Of a stretch of DNA of 64,000 bases, positions 52,993-62,627 are shown piece by piece (within the stretch, counting starts at the first letter, position 1; each line of letters starts with the position of its first letter). The translations under genes and the position numbers were made by a program. The stretch is from Vreelandella neptunia (GTDB lineage: Bacteria; Pseudomonadota; Gammaproteobacteria; Pseudomonadales; Halomonadaceae), in NCBI RefSeq assembly GCF_034479615.1, contig NZ_CP140255.1:3100001-3164000 (forward strand). Direction: 5' to 3'. The notes below the pieces were generated by a model that saw nothing but the letters and a program-made list of their open reading frames with translations, made no database searches and was not told the DNA's origin.

Positions 52993-54771
52993 ATGTCTGA
53001 TGTTTCGCTCACCGGTCGTAGCCTGGTGCGTGGTTCAGCGCAGGGTGAATTACTGTATACCGACGTTGGCTTGAGCTTTTGGGGTGGTGTCGACCCGTTC
53101 AGCGGCGAGATAATTGACTGTCACCATCCGTTAAAGGGCCAGTGCCTTGCCGGACGTATACTCGCCCTGCCTAGTGGACGTGGCTCATGTACCGGCAGCA
53201 GCGTGCTACTTGAGTTGCTTACCGGTCAAAACGCGCCATCCGCCTTGATATTTGCCGAACAAGAAGAGATTTTGACCCTCGGTGTGATCATTGCCGAAAC
53301 GCTATTTGAAGCCTCTATTCCGGTGCTGTTCGTCGGCCCCGAAGCATTTGCCACGCTGCGGCTAGGGCAATATGCACATATTGAAAATGAAAAAATACAC
53401 CTTTCCGACATGCCTTCCCAAGAGTACTCAGCAGCAGAGGCCACCACCCGCTATTCTCAGCTATCCACCCTAGCCCCCTCCAGCCTAACGCTAAGCGATG
53501 ATGACCAAGCGCTACTCGCAGGCCACTACGGTAAGGCAGCCCAGGAGGCTATGCGAATCGTGCTGCGAGTGGCCGAGCTCCAAGGAGCCGAGCAACTGAT
53601 TGACATCAGCCAAGCGCATATTGATGGCTGCATTTATACCGGCCCAGCCAGTTTGCGTTTCGCTGAGCAGTTAGTGGAATGGGGCGCCCAAGTGCGCGTT
53701 CCCACTACACTCAATTCTATATCGGTTGATCAGTGCCGCTGGCGGGCGCAGGGCATCGACCCCGCTTTCGGCGAGCCTGCCAGCGCACTAGGCAATGCCT
53801 ACATGGCCATGGGCGCGCAACTCAGTTACACCTGTGCGCCCTATCTACTCGACAGCGCTCCCAAAGCTGGCGAGCAAATCGTGTGGGCCGAGTCTAACGC
53901 CGTTGTATACGCCAATAGTGTGCTGGCGGCCCGAACGCTGAAATATCCGGACTATCTGGATATTTGCATCGCGTTGACGGGGCGCGCGCCCTTCATTGGA
54001 GCACATCGAAATCAAGGGCGTTTTGCCACGTTGCGTATTGACGTTAAGTCTCTCGATTCCCTGGATGATGCTTTCTGGCCATTGCTTGGGTATCACGTGG
54101 GGTTGCTTTGCGGCAGCGAGATTCCCTTACTTTGCGGCCTGGAGAACACAGCGCCCAGTCGCGACGATCTCAAAGCATTCTGTGCAGCCTTCGCAACCAC
54201 CTCCGCCGCGCCGATGTTCCATATTAGCCAGATTACTCCGGAAGCGATGCGGGAGTCCCAGGCCCTCGGCGGCTTCCCGCCTTCACGTCATCTAACCATC
54301 GAGCCAGCTGATCTACTCGCTAGTTGGTACGAGCTGGATCATGCTGAAGCATCCCAGGTAGACCTTATCTCTTTGGGCAACCCCCACTTCTCGTTGAGCG
54401 AATGTGCGGCGCTGGCAGCGCTCTGTTCAGGACGTCGCAAACATCCGGATGTCGCCATGGCGGTCACGCTGGGGCGAGCGGTGTATGACGACGCCAGCGC
54501 GGCCGGATACATCACCACTCTGGAGCGCTTCGGAGCACAGCTTATCAACGATACCTGCTGGTGCATGCTGGGTGAACCCGTGGTGCCACCAACGGCGCGC
54601 ACACTAATGACCAATTCGGGAAAATATGCCCACTACGCCCCAGGGTTAGTCGGTCGCCAGGTGCACTTCGGCAATCTTGCCGAGTGCGTCGAGACCGCAT
54701 GCAGTGGAGAGGCCAGTGGTCGCCTGCCCACTTGGCTGACGGCCGTTGCGACTCGTCAAGGAGCACACTAA
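52993..54771 (+). CDS. Aconitase X fusion protein, probable cis-3-hydroxy-L-proline dehydratase
   Basis: The 592-residue protein fuses an N-terminal AcnX swivel domain (DUF126, about residues 1-135; SLTGRSLVRGSAQGELLYT, LAGRILALPSGRGSCTGSSV) to the AcnX catalytic domain (DUF521, about residues 150-580; LIDISQAHIDGCIYTGPASLRFAEQL, RVPTTLNSISVDQ, YTCAPYLL, AESNAVVYANSVLAARTLKYPD). AcnX proteins of this kind were shown to dehydrate cis-3-hydroxy-L-proline to delta-1-pyrroline-2-carboxylate. ATG 52993 is chosen; an upstream ATG at 52939 would add 18 unlike residues. It is embedded between the binding protein and the permeases of the ABC transporter, which ties its substrate to what the transporter imports. 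Confidence 0.88.
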   Translation: MSDVSLTGRSLVRGSAQGELLYTDVGLSFWGGVDPFSGEIIDCHHPLKGQCLAGRILALPSGRGSCTGSSVLLELLTGQNAPSALIFAEQEEILTLGVIIAETLFEASIPVLFVGPEAFATLRLGQYAHIENEKIHLSDMPSQEYSAAEATTRYSQLSTLAPSSLTLSDDDQALLAGHYGKAAQEAMRIVLRVAELQGAEQLIDISQAHIDGCIYTGPASLRFAEQLVEWGAQVRVPTTLNSISVDQCRWRAQGIDPAFGEPASALGNAYMAMGAQLSYTCAPYLLDSAPKAGEQIVWAESNAVVYANSVLAARTLKYPDYLDICIALTGRAPFIGAHRNQGRFATLRIDVKSLDSLDDAFWPLLGYHVGLLCGSEIPLLCGLENTAPSRDDLKAFCAAFATTSAAPMFHISQITPEAMRESQALGGFPPSRHLTIEPADLLASWYELDHAEASQVDLISLGNPHFSLSECAALAALCSGRRKHPDVAMAVTLGRAVYDDASAAGYITTLERFGAQLINDTCWCMLGEPVVPPTARTLMTNSGKYAHYAPGLVGRQVHFGNLAECVETACSGEASGRLPTWLTAVATRQGAH

Positions 54772-54774
54772 GCC

Positions 54775-55440
54775 ATGTTTGATTATACCTTCCAATGGCG
54801 AACTGCCTTTAGGGCCCTGCCGGATATGCTCGAGGGCGCTGTTGTTACCTTTGAGACCGCAGCGCTATCGATGATCTTCGGCATCTTAATCGCCCTGGCG
54901 CTATTGGCGATGCGGGAGGCTCCTAATCCCGCAACACGAGCAGTAGCTGGCACCTGGGTATCAATCGCCCGCAATACGCCTGCGCTGTTCCAGATCTATA
55001 TCGTCTATTTCGGTCTTGGCGCTATCGGTATGCACGTCAGCTCCTGGGCAGCCCTATTAGCGGGTATTACCTTTAATAACGCGGGCTATTTGGCTGAAAA
55101 CTTTCGCGGTGGCCTTAAAGCAATACCCGACACCCAAGTTCGCGCAGCCCGCTCCTTGGGGATGAGTAGCTTCCAGGCCTATCGATTGGTGGTGGTACCG
55201 CAACTACTGCGCATCGTCTTTTACCCGATCACCAATCAGATGGTGTGGGCGGTATTAATGACATCGCTGGGCGTTATCGTTGGCCTGAATAACGATCTCA
55301 CCGGCGTGACTCAGGATTACAACGTTAGAACATTCCGCACCTTTGAGTTATTTGCGCTGGCAGCGGTGCTCTATTACCTGATCGCCAAACTGATTGTAGT
55401 GATAGCCCGGCTGCTGGCCTGGCGGCTATTCCGCTATTGA
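54775..55440 (+). CDS. Amino acid ABC transporter permease, first
   Basis: The 221-residue permease of the HisMQ family has GAVVTFETAALSMIFGILIAL near the N-terminus, the EAA-like loop NAGYLAENFRGGLKAIPDTQVRAARSLGMS, and about five helices. It starts three bases after the aconitase X stop, so the genes are co-translated. The EAA loop contacts the ATPase at 56112. Confidence 0.92.
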   Translation: MFDYTFQWRTAFRALPDMLEGAVVTFETAALSMIFGILIALALLAMREAPNPATRAVAGTWVSIARNTPALFQIYIVYFGLGAIGMHVSSWAALLAGITFNNAGYLAENFRGGLKAIPDTQVRAARSLGMSSFQAYRLVVVPQLLRIVFYPITNQMVWAVLMTSLGVIVGLNNDLTGVTQDYNVRTFRTFELFALAAVLYYLIAKLIVVIARLLAWRLFRY

Positions 55441-55450
55441 GGGCCTGACT

Positions 55451-56119
55451 ATGTTTTCAAATGGCTTTATGTTTTCAACTAGCTTCACCTGGAACGACCT
55501 GCTGTTTCTGCTTCAAGGGGCCTGGGTCACTCTATTACTGACGTTTTGGTCGATGCTGCTGGGCACCGTTATGGGCGTCTCTTGCGGGCTACTCCGTGCA
55601 CTGCTGCCCCGTGCAACTATTCCGCTGGGGTGGTTTCTGGATATCTTTCGCAGCGTGCCGCTGCTGATCCAGTTTGTGCTGTTCAATTCGCTCAAGAGCA
55701 TTGTCGGTTTGGACTGGAGCGCCTTTACCGTTGGCTGTGTCGTACTTGGCGTCTATGTAGCCGCCTTCTGCACCGAGATTGTGCGCAGCGGCGTGCTATC
55801 GGTGCCCCAGAACCTACGTTTAGCCAGCCGTTCGCTGGGCATGACCTACTGGCAAGATCTGCGCTACGTAGTGATGCCATTAGCAACGCGTGTCGCTTTT
55901 CCCGGCTGGCTGAATCTCTCCCTCTCAGCCATGAAAGACACCGCGTTAGTGATGTGGATCGGCATCATTGAATTACTCCGTGCCTCCCAGGCCATCGTCA
56001 CACGCATTCAGGAGCCACTGCTGGTGCTGTGCATCGCAGGGCTTATCTATTACCTCATCAGCTTGGTGGTTTCCCGCCTAGGCGCCCAAGTGGAAAAAAG
56101 GTGGCAGCAGAATGATTGA
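55451..56119 (+). CDS. Amino acid ABC transporter permease, second
   Basis: The 222-residue HisMQ-type permease has GAWVTLLLTFWSMLLGTVMGV, DIFRSVPLLIQFVLF and the EAA loop AAFCTEIVRSGVLSVPQNLRLASRSLGMT. It follows the first permease by ten bases and overlaps the ATPase by eight. It forms the heterodimeric membrane part of the importer. Confidence 0.92.
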   Translation: MFSNGFMFSTSFTWNDLLFLLQGAWVTLLLTFWSMLLGTVMGVSCGLLRALLPRATIPLGWFLDIFRSVPLLIQFVLFNSLKSIVGLDWSAFTVGCVVLGVYVAAFCTEIVRSGVLSVPQNLRLASRSLGMTYWQDLRYVVMPLATRVAFPGWLNLSLSAMKDTALVMWIGIIELLRASQAIVTRIQEPLLVLCIAGLIYYLISLVVSRLGAQVEKRWQQND

Positions 56120-56834
56120 GATCGAAAAAGTACATAAGTCGTTTAAAGACCTGGAAGTGATCAAAGGCGTTGACCTAACCGTTCAAAAGGGCGAAGTGGT
56201 CTCGATTGTAGGGGGCTCCGGCTCGGGGAAGTCAACTTTGCTGATGTGTATCAACGGGCTGGAAAATATCCAGGGCGGATCAATCAGGGTTGATGGCACC
56301 GAGGTACATGCCAAGGGCACCGACATTAATAAGCTGCGGCAGAAGATTGGCATTGTTTTCCAGCAATGGAACGCCTTTCCGCACTTGAATGTGCTGGAGA
56401 ATACTATGCTCGCGCCACGCAAAGTGCTGGGTAAGAGTCGAGCGGAAGCTGAAGAATTGGCCGTTAAGCAACTCACCCATGTGGGCCTTGCCGATAAACT
56501 CAAGGTATTTCCCGGTAAGCTCTCTGGTGGCCAGCAGCAGCGTATGGCAATTGCCCGTGCACTGGCCATGTCACCGGACTATATGCTTTTCGACGAGGCT
56601 ACCTCGGCACTTGATCCGCAATTAGTTGGCGAAGTACTTGATACCATGCGCCTGCTGGCCGAAGACGGCATGACCATGATTCTGGTCACCCACGAAATCC
56701 CTTTCGCCCGTGACGTATCCGACCGTGTGGCCTTTTTCCGCGAAGGCCTCATTCATGAGATTGGCCCTCCCGATCAAGTGATCGATAACCCGCAGAAGCC
56801 AGAAACAGCCGCCTTTCTCAAGTCAGTGGTCTAG
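56112..56834 (+). CDS. Amino acid ABC transporter ATP-binding protein
   Basis: The 240-residue ATPase of the GlnQ/HisP type has Walker [25 protein letters not shown], signature LSGGQQQR, Walker [14 protein letters not shown] and the switch His in [11 protein letters not shown]. It powers the importer encoded by the preceding genes. Confidence 0.95.
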   Translation: MIEIEKVHKSFKDLEVIKGVDLTVQKGEVVSIVGGSGSGKSTLLMCINGLENIQGGSIRVDGTEVHAKGTDINKLRQKIGIVFQQWNAFPHLNVLENTMLAPRKVLGKSRAEAEELAVKQLTHVGLADKLKVFPGKLSGGQQQRMAIARALAMSPDYMLFDEATSALDPQLVGEVLDTMRLLAEDGMTMILVTHEIPFARDVSDRVAFFREGLIHEIGPPDQVIDNPQKPETAAFLKSVV

Positions 56835-56842
56835 AGGTTTAC

Positions 56843-57877
56843 ATGCGTTCAAGCAAAGTCATTCATGTTGTCAGCTGTCATGCCGAGGGAGAAGTCGGAG
56901 ACGTCATCGTCGGTGGCGTCGCCCCACCACCTGGCGATACGTTATGGGAGCAATCACGCTGGATTGCACAGGATGAAACCCTGCGCAATTTCATGCTCAA
57001 CGAGCCACGCGGGGGCGTATTTCGCCATGTCAATCTACTGGTGCCGTCAAAAGACCCTCGTGCCCAGATGGCGTGGATCATCATGGAACCCGCCGACACA
57101 CCACCGATGTCCGGTTCTAATTCGCTCTGTGTCGCGACGGTGCTGCTCGATAGCGGCATTCTGCCTATGACGGAGCCTGTCACCCATTTGGTACTGGAAG
57201 CGCCAGGGGGGCTGGTTGAGATTACCGCGCAATGCCGAGACGGCAAGGCCGAGAAAGTTGAAGTGCGTAACGTAGCGTCCTTTGCCGACAAAATTGACCG
57301 CTGGATCGAGGTTGAAGGGATAGGATCGCTGCAAGTCGATACCGCCTACGGGGGCGATAGCTTCGTCATCGCGGACGCCCAACAGCTGGGGTTTTCACTG
57401 CATGCTGATGAAGCAGCCGATTTAGTCACCACCGGCCTTAAGATTACCCATGCTGCCAATGAACAGCTGGGGTTTACGCATCCATTGAATCCAGAATGGT
57501 CACATATATCTTTTTGCCAAATAGCGGCACCGGTGAGCCACGAAAGCGGTGTAGCAACCGCCACGAATGCAGTGGTGATTCGTCCTGGTAAGATTGACCG
57601 CTCTCCCTGTGGCACCGGCTGCTCTGCACGCATGGCGGTGCTGCACGAGAAAGGCCAATTGAAGGTTGGAGAGCGCTTTATCGGCAGATCAATTATTGGC
57701 TCGACGTTTGATTGCCGAATTGAAGGCCAATGCGATATGGAGGGTCGACCAGCAATTATCCCCAGCCTAGCTGGCCGGGCCTGGATTACTGGTACTCATC
57801 AACATTTACTCGATCCCAGCGACCCATGGCCAGAGGGTTATCAGCTTTCAGACACCTGGCCGAGAGATTTAACATAG
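56843..57877 (+). CDS. Proline racemase family protein with Ser/Cys active site, hydroxyproline-related
   Basis: The 344-residue protein is a second proline racemase superfamily member. The second catalytic Cys is present (C256 in [12 protein letters not shown]), but the first is replaced by Ser (S90 in [10 protein letters not shown], aligned with MCGHG of the enzyme at 47639). Its start ([21 protein letters not shown]) also differs from that epimerase. Family members with Ser/Cys pairs have been linked to 3-hydroxyproline dehydration or weak epimerisation; true trans-3-hydroxyproline dehydratases usually carry Cys/Thr. It is last in the ABC-aconitase X operon, so processing of 3-hydroxyproline or a related imino acid is likely, but the reaction is not settled. 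Confidence 0.85.
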   Translation: MRSSKVIHVVSCHAEGEVGDVIVGGVAPPPGDTLWEQSRWIAQDETLRNFMLNEPRGGVFRHVNLLVPSKDPRAQMAWIIMEPADTPPMSGSNSLCVATVLLDSGILPMTEPVTHLVLEAPGGLVEITAQCRDGKAEKVEVRNVASFADKIDRWIEVEGIGSLQVDTAYGGDSFVIADAQQLGFSLHADEAADLVTTGLKITHAANEQLGFTHPLNPEWSHISFCQIAAPVSHESGVATATNAVVIRPGKIDRSPCGTGCSARMAVLHEKGQLKVGERFIGRSIIGSTFDCRIEGQCDMEGRPAIIPSLAGRAWITGTHQHLLDPSDPWPEGYQLSDTWPRDLT

Positions 57878-57911
57878 ACTGAAACATCCGAAAATTACTA
57901 GTCATTAACTC

Positions 57912-57944
57912 GCCCACTACCTGCGTCATCCGCAGATAGTGGGC
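57912..57944. terminator. Hairpin between convergent genes
   Basis: GCCCACTA / TAGTGGGC encloses CTGCG / CGCAG with a C-A mismatch and a five-base loop. It lies between the racemase-family stop and the TonB receptor stop. No T run is seen on either side. Confidence 0.7.
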
Positions 57945-57980
57945 ACTCATTAAATAGGGATTTTAGTTCGAGATAGCCCT

Positions 57981-60044
57981 TTACCAGCTATATTTAACGC
58001 TGCCAATCACACTGCGGGATTCACCGTAGTAGCACCAGTACTCACAGCTGGCCACGTACTCTTTATCGGTGAGGTTGTTGACGTTGACCTGGGCCTGCCA
58101 ACCGTCAGCAAACTCATAGCCCACCATGGCATCGACCAGGGTGTAGCTATCCACTGCCGTGTTGTCGGCGACGCTGGTATCAACGGTGCTGCCCACATAA
58201 CGCACACCACCACCCAGGGTCACGCCATTTAACGCGCCGCCGGTGAAGGCGTAATCCAACCAAGTTGATGCCTGGTGGCGCGGGATTAACGGCGCACGGT
58301 CATCATCTTCCAGGCGAGAATCGGTATAGGTGTAAGCCGCGGTGACTTTCAAGTCATCGGTAAGGTAGCCAACGCCTTCCAGCTCGAAGCCCTGCGAGGT
58401 GCGTTCACCTTCTTGCACCTGGAAACCTGCGGGAGAGTTCACCAGCGTATTGCTCTCTTCCAAATCGAACAGCGCCGCCGTTACGTAACCATCCCAACCG
58501 AAGGGAGCTACCTTCACACCGGCTTCCCACTGGCGACCTTCGCGAGGATCATAAAGCTCGCCATCGCTGTCCACCCGGCCCAGCGGGTCAAAGGACTCGG
58601 TGTAGCTTATGTAGGGGTTAACACCATTTTCACCCAGGTACATAGCACCACCCGACCAAGATACTTGATCGTCATCCGAACGCTGGGTCGTTCCCGCCGT
58701 TAAGTTACTGTTTTCGGTTTCTGCTTGGTCATAGCGCACACCGCCCAGCAACACCCAGCGGTCATCAATACGTAACTGGTTCTGTGCATATAAGCCGGTT
58801 TGCTCTTTGTCGATTTCGCGGGTGAGAAGATCATCCGCTCCTACCGGGGTAAAGTTGCCATAAGTGGGGTTGAAGATATCGATAGGGTCACCGAAGGGGA
58901 AAGGATCCGCTTCTTGGCCGCTCACGCCGAGGTTTTGATAATCCGCTCCCAGCAATAAGGTGTTCTCGGTGCGGTCGGTGTACCAAGTCCCTACCATACG
59001 GTTATCGACTGTCCAGCTGTCGATTGAGCCATCACGGTAAACATGGCCGCGGGCCGCCTGCCGCTCATCAGCCATAAAGAAGGCGTAGGTGCTGCGCAGC
59101 TCCAAATCCAGCTCGCTGTAGCGTAAATCCTGCTCGAAGCGCCAGGTATCGTTAAGGCTATGGCGCAGCTCGTAACCTAATGCCCACTGGGTGCGCTCAT
59201 CTTTATCATAACCCGGCTCGCTGAGGTTGGTTTGCGGGTCGACACGACCAAAGGGCGTGTTATCCACGGTGCCATAGGGCAGCTTGAAGGAATTCACCGG
59301 GACGCCATCGTCTTTTTGCACGCTGGCCAGGAACGTGACGGTCGTATCGTCGCTGAAGTCTACCGCCAGGCTCGGGGCAAAGTAGTAGCGCTCGTTATTT
59401 GTGGCGTCTAAATCGCCATCGCGCTCTTTATAAAGACCCACTAAGCGATAGCGTACATCGTCAGACTCCCCCACCGGGCCACTGGTATCAACCCCGACTT
59501 GGCGATGGTTGCGGTTACCGAGCTGCAGGTTCACCTCGCCTTGGGGTGTTTCGGTCGGGCGCTTGCTCACCGCATTAATCAAACCGCCAGGAGGAGCCTC
59601 GCCGTAAAGAATCGATGAGGGGCCTTTGAAGACATCCACTCGTTCCAAGCCATAAGGCTCGGGCAACCACTGATAAAATCCTTCGCGGTAGATACGCAGA
59701 CCATCTTGGTAAGTCGATTGATCAAAACCGCGCACCTTGAACCAATCGGTATTGTTGTCGCTACCGTAATGGCCCGACAGCACGCCCGCGCGATAGCGGA
59801 ACGTTTCATCCAGCTGTTGGACGTTACGGGTTTCCAACTCTTCACGGTCAACGCTTGAGACCGGACGTGGCGTCTCTACTAGCGGGGTATCGACTTTTAG
59901 CGCCGTGGCCGTGACCACCACGGTATCGTTGGAAGTGGTTTCTTCCTGAGCATAGGTAGATACGCAAAAGAGCGCCGCAGTGACGGGGATCAGTGCGGAA
60001 ATAGAGCGCGCCAAAGGACGACGAGCAAACGGCAGACGAGGCAT
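57981..60044 (-). CDS. TonB-dependent siderophore receptor
   Basis: The 687-residue outer-membrane receptor has a signal peptide (SISALIPVTAALFCVSTYA), a TonB box-like NDTVVVTATAL, an FhuA/FpvA-type plug (FKVRGFDQSTYQDGLRIYRE, ERVDVFKGPSSILYGEAPPGGLIN) and a barrel ending in aromatic W (GSVKYSW). It has no signalling domain before the plug. It probably takes up a hydroxamate or mixed siderophore. A Fur-like site lies about 55 bp upstream. No transport ATPase is adjacent. Confidence 0.94.
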   Translation of the reverse strand: MPRLPFARRPLARSISALIPVTAALFCVSTYAQEETTSNDTVVVTATALKVDTPLVETPRPVSSVDREELETRNVQQLDETFRYRAGVLSGHYGSDNNTDWFKVRGFDQSTYQDGLRIYREGFYQWLPEPYGLERVDVFKGPSSILYGEAPPGGLINAVSKRPTETPQGEVNLQLGNRNHRQVGVDTSGPVGESDDVRYRLVGLYKERDGDLDATNNERYYFAPSLAVDFSDDTTVTFLASVQKDDGVPVNSFKLPYGTVDNTPFGRVDPQTNLSEPGYDKDERTQWALGYELRHSLNDTWRFEQDLRYSELDLELRSTYAFFMADERQAARGHVYRDGSIDSWTVDNRMVGTWYTDRTENTLLLGADYQNLGVSGQEADPFPFGDPIDIFNPTYGNFTPVGADDLLTREIDKEQTGLYAQNQLRIDDRWVLLGGVRYDQAETENSNLTAGTTQRSDDDQVSWSGGAMYLGENGVNPYISYTESFDPLGRVDSDGELYDPREGRQWEAGVKVAPFGWDGYVTAALFDLEESNTLVNSPAGFQVQEGERTSQGFELEGVGYLTDDLKVTAAYTYTDSRLEDDDRAPLIPRHQASTWLDYAFTGGALNGVTLGGGVRYVGSTVDTSVADNTAVDSYTLVDAMVGYEFADGWQAQVNVNNLTDKEYVASCEYWCYYGESRSVIGSVKYSW

Positions 60045-60099
60045 GATAGGATCTCAGTAGGAATTAGGAGCAAAGAGAAAACAGAGCAACAAACATCAT

Positions 60100-60118
60100 G
60101 ATAATCGTTGTTATTAGT
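60100..60118. promoter_or_regulatory. Fur box-like site upstream of second TonB receptor
   Basis: The 19-bp stretch GATAATCGTTGTTATTAGT agrees with about 12 Fur consensus positions, with the first hexamer perfect (GATAAT). Confidence 0.5.
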
Positions 60119-60311
60119 ATTCATGATAGTGCTTTTGGATAGCTGCTTTCAATTGCTTAGTGCGGGGATTTTCAACGCTACTCGATAGTGAGACAGATAC
60201 TCAAAAGGAGCTTGAACGCAGCTTATTACGCTTGTTTATCGCTGGAAGGTGATAGACATCTTGGTTCAACAATACCGGGAGGGAGAGGTGGATCTTTATT
60301 TGGGCGGGCGT

Positions 60312-62171
60312 TTACTTAGAGCTTAAGATGTTACCAGGCGCTGCAGCGCTGTGTTTCAACCGGAAATCGCCAGCTACGAGTAACGCTTGGTAATCGTTGG
60401 CCGAAAGCGGTTTACTGAATAAAAAGCCCTGGGCACCATCGCAACCTTGCAGTATAAGATGATCCAGCTGTGCCTGGGCCTCAACGCCTTTGGCGATGAC
60501 ACGCAAAGCCAAACCCTGTCCAAAATTGATAAGGGCTTTGATAAAATTGAGGTTCTCTAAACTTTCTAGCATGTCATGGACAAAGCAGGGCGCAATGTTA
60601 ATCGTGTTGATTGGAAAGCACTTCAATCGCTTCAGGCTCTCGCTCCCGGCGCCAAAGTCGTCAATGGCAATACGTATTCCTAAATTATTCAATTCAACCA
60701 GGGTCGCTATTACGGCCTCGTCCTGGTGATACATGAGGCTGCTTTCGGTGACCTCTACCTCTAAAAAATGTGCGTCTAACCTCGTTTCAGACAGCATCTC
60801 AGTAATACGAGCGGGTAACGACCTATCGCGCAGCTCCATGGCCGACATATTCACCGCAATAGGCACAATTTCAAGGCCCTGCTCACGCCAACGCTGTAAC
60901 TGATGACAAGCCTCACACAGTACCCAGTGCCCAATAGGGCGAATAAGCCCACAAGCTTCTGCGACAGGCAAAAATGTCGAAGGCTGTAAAAGCCCCAGTG
61001 CTGGATTGCGCCAGCGAACCAACGCTTCGGTACTACACAAGTAACCGTTGGCAATGTCTATTCTGGGCTGGAATTCAAGAAAGAGCGCTTTTTCCTTCAG
61101 CGCCCAATGCAGTTGCAGCTCGATTTGGCTACGTTGCTCTCTCAGCTCATTCATGTCTGCTCTGAACAGCTGGAAATGGTTAGAACCGCTACCCTTCGCA
61201 TGGTACATAGCCGTATCAGCATTATTGAGCAAAGTTCGCGCATCGCTGCCATGATTGGGATAGAGACTGATGCCGATACTGGTCGTAATATGCAACTCAT
61301 GGTTATCAATTCGATAGGGCACCGCTAAGGCACTAAGGATTTTCTGCGCAATCCTGGCAGCATCCTCCGGTTCTTCAATCTCACTTAGCAACACTACGAA
61401 TTCATCGCCGCCCTGGCGGCATATTGTATCTGTATCCCGAACACATTCGCTAAGTCGACCAGCAACCAATTGTAAGAGCGTATCGCCTACCGCATGGCCT
61501 AGCGAGTCGTTGATAGGCTTGAAAGCATCAAGGTCCAGGTATATCAGCGCGACCTGATGCTGATGCCGTTTTGCCAGACCTATAGCCCTAGAGAGGCGTT
61601 CTGCGAGCAGGACACGGTTGGGCAACCCGGTGAGAGAGTCATGTTGTGCCTGATGGGCCAGCTTCAACGATTGGGCAGGCGATTGGCAGGCATCATGGAA
61701 TACAATGACCGCCCCCTTAGTGCAACCGGCTCGATCATGGATGGGCGCCGCTGAGTCTTCAATGTTCAACTGGCTCCCGTCTTTGCGAATCAACACACAG
61801 TCCATAGCGAGCCCAACTGTTCGATTTTCGTCTATGGCACGCTGCGCAGGATTAGGGGCTGTCAGGAACGTATGACCATCAGCGAGTGTAAGCACCTGCG
61901 ACAAGGGCTTACCAAGCGCATCGATACTCATCCAGCCAGTCAGGTTTTCAGCAACGCGGTTGAGGTAGGTAACGCGGCACTCTAGATCCGTCGTTATGAC
62001 GGCATCGCCAATTGAATTTAGCGTCGACTGAGCCCACTCTCTAGCGTCCTGTAAAGCGGATTCAGCTTCACGCAATCGGGCTTCAGCATGTTCCAGATCG
62101 ATGGGATGATTGTATTGACAAATATCTCCTATATGGCAGCTAGCGATTAGCATGTACTTTTTTAACGCCAT
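60312..62171 (-). CDS. PAS-GGDEF-EAL protein with degenerate EAL domain
   Basis: The 619-residue protein has a short coiled segment (DLEHAEARLREAESALQDA), a PAS domain (STLNSIGDAVITTDLECRVTY onward), a GGDEF domain with intact RQGGDEFVV and YLDLDAFKPINDSLGH, and an EAL domain. The EAL part keeps EALVRW, VNMSA, VTESSLM and DDFGAG. The usual KIDRSFV is INIAPCFV, and the usual AEGVE is AKGVE, so a Lys and a Glu needed for catalysis are lost. It is therefore predicted to make c-di-GMP, or to sense it, but not to degrade it. No transmembrane segment is seen. The start at 62171 lacks a good ribosome site, and ATG 62153 is possible. Confidence 0.88.
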   Translation of the reverse strand: MALKKYMLIASCHIGDICQYNHPIDLEHAEARLREAESALQDAREWAQSTLNSIGDAVITTDLECRVTYLNRVAENLTGWMSIDALGKPLSQVLTLADGHTFLTAPNPAQRAIDENRTVGLAMDCVLIRKDGSQLNIEDSAAPIHDRAGCTKGAVIVFHDACQSPAQSLKLAHQAQHDSLTGLPNRVLLAERLSRAIGLAKRHQHQVALIYLDLDAFKPINDSLGHAVGDTLLQLVAGRLSECVRDTDTICRQGGDEFVVLLSEIEEPEDAARIAQKILSALAVPYRIDNHELHITTSIGISLYPNHGSDARTLLNNADTAMYHAKGSGSNHFQLFRADMNELREQRSQIELQLHWALKEKALFLEFQPRIDIANGYLCSTEALVRWRNPALGLLQPSTFLPVAEACGLIRPIGHWVLCEACHQLQRWREQGLEIVPIAVNMSAMELRDRSLPARITEMLSETRLDAHFLEVEVTESSLMYHQDEAVIATLVELNNLGIRIAIDDFGAGSESLKRLKCFPINTINIAPCFVHDMLESLENLNFIKALINFGQGLALRVIAKGVEAQAQLDHLILQGCDGAQGFLFSKPLSANDYQALLVAGDFRLKHSAAAPGNILSSK

Positions 62172-62627
62172 CGATCTGCCCCTTATTCTCTAGAACGCCA
62201 GTCTCCTACTTTCAAACAAACGGAGGGCATCTTTTTTACCGATGAAAAAGCCATTTAGAGTTTAAAAATTAAACAGATAGCGCTGCGCTCCTAGCAGCGC
62301 ATCGTGGAACATCCTGTATTGGCATTTCCGTTACCTCACCCAGTTTAACGCTACAGGATAACGCCGTAACTGAATGTGCGCTGGCGTACATAATAGATGG
62401 TGTGACTCAAAACTCACCTTTTAGGCCACCCTATTCGGTTTATAGAGGTATGCTTAAACACGACTAGGTTCGGTAGCGTACAGATTTTATATGCCAGCCT
62501 TCTAAATCAAGGTCTATTGCGCTTAATTTTTTGAAATATATGCATATTTATTGATACACGAGTAAGTGCCGCAGGTATCAGGCAATCAGAACATGCGCTA
62601 CAGCCAACCAGAGGGGCAGAGATTTCT
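62172..62627. other. Divergent intergenic region with two inverted repeats
   Basis: The 456-bp gap separates the GGDEF gene from the Crp/Fnr gene. It contains GCGCTGC / GCAGCGC (62280-62300) and a wider repeat ATCCTGTA / TACAGGAT (62311-62318 and 62352-62359), then AT-rich promoter-like DNA at 62520-62560. No open frame of family type and no RNA gene was recognised. Confidence 0.5.
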
